64,000 nucleotides of DNA. Origin: JADGRF01 sp035274465. GTDB lineage: Bacteria; Myxococcota_A; Polyangia; Polyangiales; JAFGIB01. The notes under the pieces were generated by a model, which made no database searches, was not told where the DNA came from, and saw only the letters and a program-made list of their open reading frames with translations. The stretch covers positions 67,811 to 131,810 of the forward strand of contig DATEOF010000093.1 in the NCBI GenBank assembly GCA_035274465.1. The letters run 5' to 3'. Positions 36,291 to 45,066 of the stretch are shown here, piece after piece; within the stretch, counting starts at the first letter, position 1; every line of letters starts with the position of its first letter. The position numbers were made by a program, and so were the translations under genes.

Positions 36291-38111
36291 TCAGACCGCG
36301 AGACGTTCACAGAGCTCGCGGTATAGCGGCACGGTCTCTAGATTTTCCTCGTGCTTGCCGAAGCCGGCAACACGGCCGCCCTCCAGCACGAGGATCCTGT
36401 CGGCGTGGCGCACGGTAGACAAGCGGTGCGCGATCACGAAGGTGGTGCGCCCGCGCATCAGGGTCTTGAGGGCCTCGAAGATGTGAGCCTCGGCCCGCGC
36501 GTCGAGTGAAGAGGTGGGCTCGTCCAGGATGAGGATCGGTGCATCTCGCAACAGCGCCCGCGCGATCGACACGCGCTGGCGTTCGCCGCCGGACAGCTGT
36601 ACGCCATCGTCCCCCAGGCGCGTGTCGTAGCCTTGCGGCAGGCGCTGGATGAAGTCGTCGGCGTAGGCAGCCTTGGCCGCGGCGCGGACCTCGTCGGGCG
36701 TCGCGTCCAGGCGGCCGTAGCGAATGTTGTCCGCGATCGTCCCGGAGAGCAGCAGCGGATCCTGCAACACGATGGCAATCTGCTCGCGCAGGGAGCGCAC
36801 CGTATAGTCGCCGAGGTCCCGCCCATCTATCCGGATGTGTCCCGTGGACACATCATAGAAACGTGGGATGAGGCTGACCAGCGTGGTCTTGCCGGCGCCC
36901 GTCAGGCCGACCACCGCCACGGTCTGGCCGGGCTCGGCCTTGAAGGCGATGTTGTCCAGCACGGGTCGCTGCGCGTCGTAGCCGAAGCTCACGTCGGCGA
37001 ATTCGACCGCGCCCGCGAGCCGCGGGGCCTCGACGGCACCCGGACGGTCGTGGACCTCGGGCTGGTTGGCGAGCGTGCGCAGCACGCGCCGCGCGCTGGC
37101 GATCGAACCCTGCAGCTTGCCGAAGGTGCGGCTCATGCTGGACAACGGCTCGAAGACGCTCGCCAGGTAGCTCATCGCTACCAGCAGGTCACCGACCGTC
37201 ATCTCGCCGCCGAGCACCTGGCGGCCACCGAGGTACAAGATCAGCGCGGTGCCCGTGCTGGTCACCAGGTTGATCGCCGCGCCGTAGAACGACTCCTGCC
37301 AGCTCAGCTTGGTCTTGGCCTCGACCACGTGCTCGCCCTGCACGCGAAACCGATCGGACTCGTGCGACTCGCGGCCGAAAGCCTTGACCACCTTGATGGC
37401 GGAGAACACCTCCTGCACGAAGCTGATGCCGCGCGACTCGATCTCCTTCAGCTGATCGGCGCGCGCGATCATGCGCTCCATGAAGCTGCGGTTGACCACG
37501 TACAGCACCGGCAGCACCGCGAGCGAGCTGACGGCGAGCTGCCAGTTCATCGTCCACAGCACGCCGAACATCGCGAGCAGGGTCGCCAGGGCGATGGCCA
37601 GCGGCATGATCCCGCTCAAGGTCAGGTTCTCGACGCACCAGGCATCGTTTTCGATGTGGTAGATGGTGTCGCCCGTGCCGCGCCGCAGGTGAAAGCGCAG
37701 CGAGAGGCTCTGCAGGTGCTGAAACATCTGCTGCCGCAGATCCACCACCAGGCGCTGGCCGAGTGTCACCTGCAGCTGGGTGTGGCCGGCAGACATCAGC
37801 TCGGCGGCCGCGTTCACCGCCAGGTAGGCGGCGCAGCCCAGCATCAAGAACGTCTCGCTCTCGAACGCAGGTAGATAGCTCGGCCGCGGGTGCTCCGGGC
37901 GCAGCCCGTAGTCGACCAGCAGCTTGAGCGGCCAGGGCCGCAACAGGCCCAGCAGCACCTCGAGCGCGCTGATCAGGCCCAAGAGCAGGCTGGTCCGGCG
38001 ATACGGCCAGAGATAACTGAGCGCCCAGCGATACAAGGGGAATCCTCGGTGGGATGCAACGCCCGACTGCCACCCGGCCTGGAGCTCGGGCTCTTGCGTG
38101 CCCACACTCAT
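36291..38111 (-). CDS. ABC exporter, fused permease-ATPase (MsbA-like)
   Basis: Half-transporter of 606 residues. The N-terminal membrane domain has about six hydrophobic segments (for example TSLLLGLISALEVLLGLL, LAIALATLLAMFGVLW). The C-terminal ATPase has Walker A GLTGAGKTT, Q-loop LQDPLLL, signature LSGGERQ, Walker B ILILDEP, and the switch His in AHRLST. It would act as a homodimer in the inner membrane. MsbA-like exporters flip lipids, lipid-linked sugars or peptides; here the glycosyltransferase neighbours make a glycolipid or glycan precursor the likely cargo (inference). ATG 38111 is chosen over an earlier start because it fits the 10-nt gap to the upstream gene. Confidence 0.93.
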   Translation of the reverse strand: MSVGTQEPELQAGWQSGVASHRGFPLYRWALSYLWPYRRTSLLLGLISALEVLLGLLRPWPLKLLVDYGLRPEHPRPSYLPAFESETFLMLGCAAYLAVNAAAELMSAGHTQLQVTLGQRLVVDLRQQMFQHLQSLSLRFHLRRGTGDTIYHIENDAWCVENLTLSGIMPLAIALATLLAMFGVLWTMNWQLAVSSLAVLPVLYVVNRSFMERMIARADQLKEIESRGISFVQEVFSAIKVVKAFGRESHESDRFRVQGEHVVEAKTKLSWQESFYGAAINLVTSTGTALILYLGGRQVLGGEMTVGDLLVAMSYLASVFEPLSSMSRTFGKLQGSIASARRVLRTLANQPEVHDRPGAVEAPRLAGAVEFADVSFGYDAQRPVLDNIAFKAEPGQTVAVVGLTGAGKTTLVSLIPRFYDVSTGHIRIDGRDLGDYTVRSLREQIAIVLQDPLLLSGTIADNIRYGRLDATPDEVRAAAKAAYADDFIQRLPQGYDTRLGDDGVQLSGGERQRVSIARALLRDAPILILDEPTSSLDARAEAHIFEALKTLMRGRTTFVIAHRLSTVRHADRILVLEGGRVAGFGKHEENLETVPLYRELCERLAV

Positions 38112-38121
38112 GGCTCCACCG

Positions 38122-40716
38122 CTACCCCATCGCAGGCCGATGGCGGTCCGCAGCCGACGCCGTTTCACCTACGCGCAGGATGCCGTGCTCACCGCAGGCT
38201 TGCTGCAGCGCATGCATCACTTGACCGCCGTGCCGGCTGACCTTGAACAGCACCGCGAACAGGATCAACAGCGCGACGATCACCTCGGGCACCAGGAAGG
38301 GCGTGTGGATCAAGCGCAGGCGCGCGAGATATCCGCCGACCAGCGCGACCGACGACGAGACCACCAGCATCGGCAGCCACGGCCGATCCAGCCGCATGCG
38401 CACGCGGAACATGCGGTTCATCCCGCCGTGGTCCTCCGCGGTGATCTTGAGCTTGAACGCGTAGGTGCGGCCTGCGCGCAGGATCACGTCGTGATCGTGG
38501 CAGAAGCCGTCGTCACAGCGCACCGGTGTCAGCGCGCCGGACGAGTACTTGCGCAGCCCATGCAGCACCGTGTCGATCGGCGTGTAGTGCGTGTCCCAGA
38601 GCGACTTGTCCAGGTGGAAGAACATCAACTTGAGCGTGTCGAACACCTTCATGCTCGGAGCGCTGGCCAGCAGCGCACGGCCCGTCTCGGTGTAGTTGGC
38701 GTCGCTGAAGTAGCCCTTGATTCGGCCGCGCACGCGAGCCCAGGGCTGCACGAAGTGCAACCAAAGTATCATCAGCCGGTACGTGAACGCCTGATGCGGC
38801 TTCGCGACGTCGTCGATCTTACTGGCCAGTGCGTGGCGCACACATCCGATGATGGTGGCAAGCAAAGCCAAGCCGCTGGGGATCAAGAGCCAGGGCAACA
38901 AGATCGAGCAGAGCAAGCTGACGGCGGTCAGTACTTGCCACTCGACCATTTGCGGCAGCGCTCCCCAGAGCGACAATCCGCCTTGGTAGATCGATGGAAA
39001 CGCCTCGCTGCCGAAGCGGCCTTCGTAGACCACTTGCTTGAACAGCGAGCGATAGGCGGGCAGCGGACTGTAGATGCGGCCTGCCCAGCGCACGTGACCG
39101 CGCGAGTTGAAGCGGTCGGTGTGGCGGTGCTGCAGGAAGCTCTCGCCTTCGCCGTAGCCGACTTGCTGGCGGAAATAGGCTTTGACCGAGCCGCGATGGT
39201 GGTGCCAGACGAGCGCGCCGGGCGCGAAGCCCAGGCGCAAGCCGCGTTGCTGCAGCCGCCAGCAGACGTCCACGTCGTCGCCGGCCTTGGTGTACGTGGG
39301 GTCGAAGCCGCCGATCGAGTCCAGCGCCGACTTGCGGAACGCCATGTTGCAGCCGGGGATGTGCTCGGCCGTGGTGTTGTCGATCATCACGTGCACGGGC
39401 CCGCCGGGTGAGCGCGCGACGCACTGCGCGACCCACGGATCGTCCGGAGGCACGACGTTCGGGCCGCCCACGCCGCCGACATCGGTCTCGATGAACGGCT
39501 GCACCAGGTGGCTCAGCCAGTGGCGATCGACACGCGTATCCGCGTCGGTATACGCCACGATCTCGCCGGTGGCCGCGTTCAAGCCCAGGTTGCGCGCGGC
39601 GGACAAGCCGCCGTTGGGCACGCTGATCAAGCGGAACTGCGGATAGCGCTTGGCGATGTCCGGGGTCTTATCCGTCGAGCCGTCGTTGACTACGATGACT
39701 TCGTAGTTGGGATACTCGAGTCGAGCCAGTGAGGACAGATTGTCTTCGATGGTGCTGGCAGCGTTGTAGGCGCAGATGACGACCGACACGCGTGGCCAGT
39801 GGGCCTGCTCGGAGGCTGCGAACGGCAGCTCGGCGAAACGCTTCTGAACCGCGTAGAACGCCGGCTTCGGCTCGCGCTCGGCATCGACCAAGCCGAAGGC
39901 CCAATCGGTGATCTGTGAGCCACCGCGCCACCAGTCGTCGGTCCACGAGAACACGCACACGCCGGCGGCGCCGTCCGCGAAAGCGGCGCGGATGTGAGAG
40001 TCCAAAAACTGCGCTTGGGCTTCCTCACCCTCGCGGATGCTGTCCATGCCCACTTCGCTCAACACCAGCGGGCGATTGCCGGCGATGTGTTGCAGCTTGG
40101 CGACGTAGGCGCGGAAGTCGCGCACCTCGTGGAGGAATACGTTGAAGCACACGAAGTCGAGGAACGACAGGTCGAGATAGTCGGTCGGCGGAAAGTTGAC
40201 GTACGTGCACAACACCGAGGGAGCTTCGCGTTTGATCTCGCGATACAGCTCTTGCAGAAACTCCTCGATCGCTTCCTTACCGTGCCAGCGCACGATGGCG
40301 GCGGGGATCTCGTTACCGATCGCGATCGCGAGCAACGCCGGGTGATCTTTGATGCGGCGCGTGGCTTCACGTACGTCGTTGCGGATCGAGTGCAAGAGCT
40401 CGGCGTCGTCGAGGAAACACACGTGCTGCATCCAAGCCAGGCCGACGATCACGTACAGGCCGTGCTCTGCAGCCGCATCCAACAGATACGTCGGCGGCTC
40501 GGTGTAGATGCGTACGGTGTTCACACCCGCTTCGCGCATCCGAGCGAAGTCGCGCCGCACCTGCTCGGGGTCCGGATAACCCCCGCGTGCGTTGGGAGCA
40601 AACGTGCCGTAGGTCACACCACGCACCAAGAACTTGTCGCTGCCCTGATAGAGGAACTTGGCAGACACTCGCGGGACGGGCGGGACGGGCGGGACCACGT
40701 AGGCGTCTTGACTCAA
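38122..40716 (-). CDS. Glycoside hydrolase-like domain fused to a membrane GT2 glycosyltransferase
   Basis: 864-residue fusion. Residues 25-300 form a TIM-barrel hydrolase like those of GH2/GH5, with candidate acid Glu136 (IGNEIP) and nucleophile Glu221 (LSEVGMD). Residues 308-560 are an inverting GT2 domain with VVNDGSTD, the metal-binding DAD (391-393) and a DVDVCWRLQQRG-type acceptor motif. Two hydrophobic stretches near 590-625 and a C-terminal pair anchor it. The TTG at 40716 is preferred because GGAGGG lies at ideal spacing; a GTG at 40809 also keeps the frame. First gene of the seven-gene cluster. By analogy with synthases it may polymerise or extend a glycan while the barrel trims or binds it (inference). 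Confidence 0.88.
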   Translation of the reverse strand: MSQDAYVVPPVPPVPRVSAKFLYQGSDKFLVRGVTYGTFAPNARGGYPDPEQVRRDFARMREAGVNTVRIYTEPPTYLLDAAAEHGLYVIVGLAWMQHVCFLDDAELLHSIRNDVREATRRIKDHPALLAIAIGNEIPAAIVRWHGKEAIEEFLQELYREIKREAPSVLCTYVNFPPTDYLDLSFLDFVCFNVFLHEVRDFRAYVAKLQHIAGNRPLVLSEVGMDSIREGEEAQAQFLDSHIRAAFADGAAGVCVFSWTDDWWRGGSQITDWAFGLVDAEREPKPAFYAVQKRFAELPFAASEQAHWPRVSVVICAYNAASTIEDNLSSLARLEYPNYEVIVVNDGSTDKTPDIAKRYPQFRLISVPNGGLSAARNLGLNAATGEIVAYTDADTRVDRHWLSHLVQPFIETDVGGVGGPNVVPPDDPWVAQCVARSPGGPVHVMIDNTTAEHIPGCNMAFRKSALDSIGGFDPTYTKAGDDVDVCWRLQQRGLRLGFAPGALVWHHHRGSVKAYFRQQVGYGEGESFLQHRHTDRFNSRGHVRWAGRIYSPLPAYRSLFKQVVYEGRFGSEAFPSIYQGGLSLWGALPQMVEWQVLTAVSLLCSILLPWLLIPSGLALLATIIGCVRHALASKIDDVAKPHQAFTYRLMILWLHFVQPWARVRGRIKGYFSDANYTETGRALLASAPSMKVFDTLKLMFFHLDKSLWDTHYTPIDTVLHGLRKYSSGALTPVRCDDGFCHDHDVILRAGRTYAFKLKITAEDHGGMNRMFRVRMRLDRPWLPMLVVSSSVALVGGYLARLRLIHTPFLVPEVIVALLILFAVLFKVSRHGGQVMHALQQACGEHGILRVGETASAADRHRPAMG

Positions 40717-41240
40717 GGTATTCCCTCCGGATTCGGGCTTCGACGGGTCTCGGTCGGTTGCTCCTCGGCAGGGCGCGCGAGCAATAACATGCGAGTTGGC
40801 CGTGTACACGGGCTGACGGGGAAGGCGCGCGGTTTTTACAGACCTAACTTGTAATAAATTGTAACGATCGCGCCGTGGTCGCTCGTGGCGCGTAACGCCA
40901 CGGAACCCAATCAGACGTGGCTCCTCGATAGATCTTCAACGCGCCCAGCACTAATCGCGTCGCCTGTGTCGTTTCAGGCACTCGATGCGGACAGCTGGCC
41001 GCGCGAGCAAATACGGGCCTGCGGCTCCGGGGGCAATCGGCAGGGGGTGGCGTCATCCCCGCTGGAGCGCGCGTATCTGGGACTACGCATCGGTAAGCAC
41101 GCTGGCCGGTGTGGCAAGAGCTGCACCTCCGACGTCACCGTCGGACCGCTTGTTCCAGAAAAGCCAGCATCCGCGGAGTTGGACGAAAACCGGCTGCGCC
41201 GCCTCTCGGCAACGCGCCGCGCCGGCTGCACACGCGCGTT
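40717..41240. other. Intergenic region upstream of the glycoconjugate cluster
   Basis: 524 nt between the methyltransferase stop and the first cluster gene, both on the minus strand. It contains an AT-rich patch at 40831-40865 that is the best promoter candidate. An open frame on the plus strand (40885-41295) has no recognisable protein features and is judged spurious. No terminator with a T run was seen after the methyltransferase. Confidence 0.5.
40835..40864 (-). promoter_or_regulatory. Candidate promoter of the glycoconjugate cluster
   Basis: On the minus strand TTACAA (40859-40864) and TGTAAA (40835-40840) are spaced by 18 nt in an AT-rich patch of an otherwise GC-rich region, about 120 nt before the TTG start. 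A second TTACAA lies at 40849-40854. This is a pattern match only. Confidence 0.25.
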
Positions 41241-42002
41241 CTATCGAGCTTGCCGCTCGGAGCGGCGCTCGGCCTTGCGGACGATGAACAGGTAGTTGAA
41301 GCCGCGCAGGAAGAAGTTCTGCTCTTCGGCAGCCTTGTGATAGTTGCCCTGCTCGAGCGTGCGGTTGTGGCGAACCACTGCAACCGTGTCGATCGGCTCG
41401 AATAGTTGTGCCAGCTGATCGAACAATGCGAAGCCCACGGGCGCATAGCCTTCGCGTTTGTTGTAGAAGTCACATACGTAGACGCCGAGCACGCCGCCTG
41501 GTGCCAGTACGCGTCGCGCTTCGACGAACACCTTGCGCAACTCGCGATAGAAGCGATCGTCGAACGCGCTGAGCTTGCCGATGCACGCTTGATCGTCCGA
41601 GTAGTGGATGTGATCACCGTACGGCGGATCGATGAACACGAGATCGACCTCGCCATCAGAAAGCGGGAGCTTGCGTGCATCGGCGCGTTCGATGTCCTTG
41701 CGATACGGCGCGAGGTCGAAGCCGCGCCCGCGCCGGCCGAGGTCGCGCGCGACGTCGAGCAGCGTGCCCGAACCGCACATCGGGTCGACCACCCTCGCGC
41801 CCGGCTCGGTGTAGCGCTGCAGCAGATTCCAGATGACATAGGAGGGGGTGGCGCCGACGTACCGCTGATCCCCCTGCTCGGATGCGCCGTAGTGCTGCGA
41901 GGGATACTCCCACAGGGTGGTGGTCTGCAGGCGCAGAGGTGGCTTCTTGGGGCGCTCGAAGCGCTTGGCAGGCCCGGGAGGCCGAGGTTTCGACGTCGCC
42001 AT
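41241..42002 (-). CDS. SAM-dependent methyltransferase (DNA/TRM11-like)
   Basis: 253-residue class I methyltransferase. The SAM site is VVDPMCGSGTLLDVARDLG, and the catalytic motif is IDPPYGD, the D/NPPY type used for amino methylation of adenine, cytosine or guanine. A C-terminal target-binding part is short. Family alternatives are orphan DNA methylases or tRNA guanine-N2 methyltransferases; I cannot separate them without a search. ATG 42002 is chosen; the frame to 42041 adds 13 residues. It diverges from rpsU with 120 nt between starts. No restriction gene is adjacent. Confidence 0.85.
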   Translation of the reverse strand: MATSKPRPPGPAKRFERPKKPPLRLQTTTLWEYPSQHYGASEQGDQRYVGATPSYVIWNLLQRYTEPGARVVDPMCGSGTLLDVARDLGRRGRGFDLAPYRKDIERADARKLPLSDGEVDLVFIDPPYGDHIHYSDDQACIGKLSAFDDRFYRELRKVFVEARRVLAPGGVLGVYVCDFYNKREGYAPVGFALFDQLAQLFEPIDTVAVVRHNRTLEQGNYHKAAEEQNFFLRGFNYLFIVRKAERRSERQAR

Positions 42003-42122
42003 CGCGAGCGCTCGGGTACCCTGGACTGGACGAGCCGGCAAGTAGGGCGGGGAGCCTTCCGGGCCCTTGCGGAGTCACCAGGTTCGTGTAGGGTAGCGAC
42101 CCGTTTTCTGGAAGGACGCCCG

Positions 42123-42347
42123 ATGGTTGGAGAGACCGTTCAATGCAAGCCCGTCGAGGTCGTGGTCGGTGACCGCGGGCTCGATCGCGCGATCAAGCAT
42201 CTCAAGCGCAAGATGGCGAACGAGGGCATCCTGCGCGAGCTGAAGCGCCGCCGGCACTACATGAAGCCGTCGATCAAGCGCCGCAAGAAGGAAGCGGAAG
42301 CCGCTCGCCGGCGCCGCAAGCGCGCGCGCCAGATGACGATGGAATAG
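42123..42347 (+). CDS. rpsU: Ribosomal protein bS21
   Basis: Small basic ribosomal protein of 74 residues that helps position mRNA in the 30S subunit during initiation. The conserved core is present: VVVGDRGLDRAIKHLKRK, then RELKRRRHYMKPS and a long Arg/Lys tail. ATG 42123 is preceded by GGAAGG 8 nt upstream. A much longer frame reading from 41406 is only the shadow of the methyltransferase. It stands alone here, not next to dnaG or rpoD as in enterobacteria. The next gene on the minus strand ends 11 nt away. Confidence 0.95.
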   Translation: MVGETVQCKPVEVVVGDRGLDRAIKHLKRKMANEGILRELKRRRHYMKPSIKRRKKEAEAARRRRKRARQMTME

Positions 42348-42358
42348 TCCCGGTCCGG

Positions 42359-43081
42359 TTATAAGCAGGAGGACGGGACGCAGAACTTCGCGCGCTCGCC
42401 GTCCTTCGCTTCGGGCGTCACGACCAGCAGATAGCCGCGTGAGACCACGATCTTCTCGTTGTCCGCCTTGATGCGGTACTCGAACGGGTAGCCAATCGTA
42501 CAATCCGCCAGCTTGTCGGTGCTAACCCGGAAGCGCAGCTTGAATGAGAGCCGCGTCTTCCCAAGCACCGACCCGAAGCGTTCGGAGTCGAGGAGCACGC
42601 CGCGGATGTTGTCCGGGGGCTCGCCGCCCTGTGCGACCGCGCCCTCGTAAAAATCCTTCGCGGTGAGGCCGTGCGCGTCGAGCGCGTCGCGCTCGCGAAA
42701 CTCACCGGTGTAGCCCTGTCCGCTGCCGTCGACCGTCATGCGCACCGCGAGATCGAGCGCCGCCTGCGGCACGCCGGCCAGGAACCCTACCTGATCGGGG
42801 GCGGGGATCTGCGGATCGGTCAGGTTGTAGCTGGCGATGATCTCGGTGAAGTCGGGCAATCCGTCGTGATCGCTGTCGGCGCGATTCGGATCGCTCGCGA
42901 GATCGCGCTCCGTGCGGTTACACACGCCGTCGTGATCGCTGTCGAGGTTGTCCTCATCGATCACGCCACCCCTGCCGCTGCCAGCTGCAGGCGGCTCGAC
43001 GTCCAACCCGCCCCCGGGGCGCTCACCGGATGTGCAGGCTGCCGCGCACGAGACCGCAAGGCCGAGCAGCCATCCACGCAT
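42359..43081 (-). CDS. Lipoprotein with calcium-binding type-3 repeats
   Basis: 240-residue lipoprotein with signal peptide and lipobox AAAC. Two thrombospondin type-3 style Asp-rich repeats are visible (DSDHDGVCN and DSDHDGLPD), which bind calcium in the family. The rest is a beta-rich domain with no known motif, including two separate cysteines near the C-terminus (CTIGYP, CVPSSC). It is 47 nt downstream of the anti-sigma gene on the same strand but with no ribosome-site overlap. Probable surface or periplasmic structural role; function unknown. Confidence 0.8.
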   Translation of the reverse strand: MRGWLLGLAVSCAAACTSGERPGGGLDVEPPAAGSGRGGVIDEDNLDSDHDGVCNRTERDLASDPNRADSDHDGLPDFTEIIASYNLTDPQIPAPDQVGFLAGVPQAALDLAVRMTVDGSGQGYTGEFRERDALDAHGLTAKDFYEGAVAQGGEPPDNIRGVLLDSERFGSVLGKTRLSFKLRFRVSTDKLADCTIGYPFEYRIKADNEKIVVSRGYLLVVTPEAKDGERAKFCVPSSCL

Positions 43082-43128
43082 ACGCAGACTCTCCCGCTCC
43101 CACCGAAACCGGTCAAGGTCCGCTCGCC

Positions 43129-43491
43129 CTACACCGAGATGCCCTGCACCACTCGCAGCGCAAGCCAGGCCAAACCCGCGAGAACCAGCATGACCACGGC
43201 CAAGATCAGTGGACTGCGCGGCCCGAGCCCGGCGCGTTCGGCGAAGCGGTCTCCATAATAGCGGCCGCGACTGCGCGCCCGCAGGCGACGCTGCACCCCG
43301 GCGAGCAGGTCCGGTGCGGCCACGGGCGCGGGCTCTTCGGCGGCCGCCTGGAGGAGCGTGCGAAATTCCGCGTATTCTGCGGCCAGCGCGCTGTCACCGG
43401 CGAGCGCCGCGTCGAACGCTTGCTGGGTGCCGGCGTCGAGCTCCGTATCGTACGCGGCGCTGAACAACTCGCGCGCTTCCTGCGAAGTCAT
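43129..43491 (-). CDS. Putative anti-sigma factor, single-pass membrane protein
   Basis: 120-residue protein: an N-terminal acidic helical domain (1-90) and one C-terminal membrane helix (ILAVVMLVLAGLAWLAL). The position and the ATGA overlap with the ECF sigma gene indicate an anti-sigma factor. The usual zinc motif HxxxCxxC of anti-sigma domains is absent although the helical pattern (EARELFSAAYDTELDAG) is similar. It would hold the sigma factor at the membrane until a signal arrives; the signal is unknown. Confidence 0.75.
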   Translation of the reverse strand: MTSQEARELFSAAYDTELDAGTQQAFDAALAGDSALAAEYAEFRTLLQAAAEEPAPVAAPDLLAGVQRRLRARSRGRYYGDRFAERAGLGPRSPLILAVVMLVLAGLAWLALRVVQGISV

Positions 43492-44078
43492 GCCTTCTCC
43501 TCCGAGAGCTCGCGGTACTTGTCGTGCAGCGCCATGCGAGCGCGATGCAAGCGGCTCTTGACGGTACCACTGGGCAGACCGGTGAGCTCTTGAATGTCCT
43601 CGTAAGACATGTGTTCGAGATCACGCAGTACGATCAGCGCGCGTTGCTCGGCGTCGAGTGAAGCCATGGCGCGTTGGACGTGCGACTCGGCCTGCAGGCC
43701 CTCCATCACATGATCAGGACGCGGCAAGCGCGACCCGGTGTGCGGGACCGCGGCGGCCTCTTCGGTGTTGTCATCCAGCGGGCCTTCGCCCTTGCGCTTG
43801 CGCCGGCCGTGGTACTTCAGCCGGTTGCGCCCGTGGTTCTGGGCGATGCGGTGGATCCAGGTCGACAGTCGGCTCTCGCCGCGAAAGGTCTCGATGGCCT
43901 TGAACACGGTGACGAAGACTTCCTGGGCCAAGTCTTCGGCCTCGGCCGCGTCGCCCAACATGCGCAGGAGCAAACGGTACACGCTCGCCTGATGCGCGAG
44001 CACGAGTTGGTTGAATGCAGCTTCGTCGCGTCGCCGAAGCCGCTCGAGCAACCGCTCCTCGTCTATCGGAGTCACCAA
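43488..44078 (-). CDS. RpoE-like ECF RNA polymerase sigma factor
   Basis: 196-residue ECF sigma. Region 2 carries EAEDLAQEVFVTVFKAIETF and the STWIHRIAQNHGRNRLK stretch that melts the -10. Region 4 carries MSYEDIQELTGLPSGTVKSRLHRAR, a clear helix-turn-helix. The linker between them is charged. By family it directs an envelope-stress regulon. The start at 44078 lacks a strong upstream site visible on the minus strand. It is co-transcribed with the membrane anti-sigma gene through an ATGA overlap. A true RpoE orthology is not claimed. Confidence 0.92.
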   Translation of the reverse strand: MVTPIDEERLLERLRRRDEAAFNQLVLAHQASVYRLLLRMLGDAAEAEDLAQEVFVTVFKAIETFRGESRLSTWIHRIAQNHGRNRLKYHGRRKRKGEGPLDDNTEEAAAVPHTGSRLPRPDHVMEGLQAESHVQRAMASLDAEQRALIVLRDLEHMSYEDIQELTGLPSGTVKSRLHRARMALHDKYRELSEEKA

Positions 44079-44130
44079 GCCACCATATAGAGGACGCGCG
44101 GACGCGAAAGTTTCGCGTGGCCAGCCAATG

Positions 44131-45066
44131 TCAGTGGACGTAGTACCGAAACGAGCCGATCACGCGCGTTTCCTCTCCGCGCGACAGTTCCTGCGAGAAC
44201 GAAAGATCGACACCGACACTGCGGTCGGTGTAGCCCGCACCGCCAGTCAAGGTATGCAGCTCGCGCTGAACGTCGAAGCTGTAGCCCAAACGGAGCGGCA
44301 CGATGCCCGCGATCAGGACCTCGACGCTCGGGCCCCAGAGCACGCCGGTCGAATCGAAGCTGCTGACGTCGAGCAGCAGGTCCGCGCCGACGTTCACCAT
44401 GTTCGCGATCAAGAATGCAGCCGAGCCGCCGAACATCATCGGCACGTACGCGCTGCCGACATCGATGAAGTTGACCGCCAACGCGGCGAGCTGAAACACC
44501 GGCGTGGGTTGGATGCGGATCGACGCGTCCATCGTGAAACCTTCGGCCAGCTCCGCCTTGCGCTTGCCGCCGCCTGCAGCTTCGACGTAGTGCGAGAGTT
44601 GCATGTAGCGCAGGCCGATGCCGATCGAGATCGGATCGGCGATCGGAAAGGCGATGCCTCCGCGCGTGTCGATGCCACCGATGCCGTTGTCACCGGAGAT
44701 GAAGCCGCGGAACGCGACGCCGGCGCCGATCTTGCTCGTCGATGAATCCATCACCGCGGCGCCCAGCGCCACCGAGTCCCACGCCGCCATGTAATCGACG
44801 GAACCTTCGATGTGGTAAATCTTGCCGAGCACCAGCGCTGCCGGGTTATAGGCTAGCGCCGAAGTCGACATCGCCGACGCCCGTTGGCCAACGCCTAGCG
44901 CGACGCCGCGCGCGGTATCGGAGTTCAGTTGAGTCGGGCATTCGCTCGGGCGCTCTGCGCACGGAGGTGCGGCGCGCGCGTTGCTCGCGCCGAACAGCGC
45001 GACCATTAACGCGAGCGCGAGCCCGCCGCAGGCTGTGGATACGACGGGGGCAGTGAGCGAATGCAT
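44131..45066 (-). CDS. Outer-membrane beta-barrel protein (FadL/PorV-like)
   Basis: 311-residue exported protein with signal peptide ending ARA-AP. The mature start RASAMSTSALAYNPAALVLGK matches the NPAAL/NPAGL region of FadL- and PorV-type barrels. Alternating hydrophobic strands continue to the C-terminus, which ends in Tyr-Tyr-Val-His, close to an aromatic barrel end. ATG 45066 is chosen; a longer frame reaches 45270 without a signal peptide. It diverges from dnaA. Possible role in transport of hydrophobic compounds or as a secretion-system component; this is inference. Confidence 0.8.
   Translation of the reverse strand: MHSLTAPVVSTACGGLALALMVALFGASNARAAPPCAERPSECPTQLNSDTARGVALGVGQRASAMSTSALAYNPAALVLGKIYHIEGSVDYMAAWDSVALGAAVMDSSTSKIGAGVAFRGFISGDNGIGGIDTRGGIAFPIADPISIGIGLRYMQLSHYVEAAGGGKRKAELAEGFTMDASIRIQPTPVFQLAALAVNFIDVGSAYVPMMFGGSAAFLIANMVNVGADLLLDVSSFDSTGVLWGPSVEVLIAGIVPLRLGYSFDVQRELHTLTGGAGYTDRSVGVDLSFSQELSRGEETRVIGSFRYYVH

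Noticed and set aside
40717..40809. GTG start at 40809 for the hydrolase-glycosyltransferase fusion
   Set aside because: The extra 31 residues look random, while GGAGGG sits at ideal spacing before the TTG at 40716.
40885..41295. 136-residue plus-strand open frame in the intergenic region before the glycoconjugate cluster
   Set aside because: No ribosome site and no recognisable protein pattern, and it overlaps the methyltransferase gene end.
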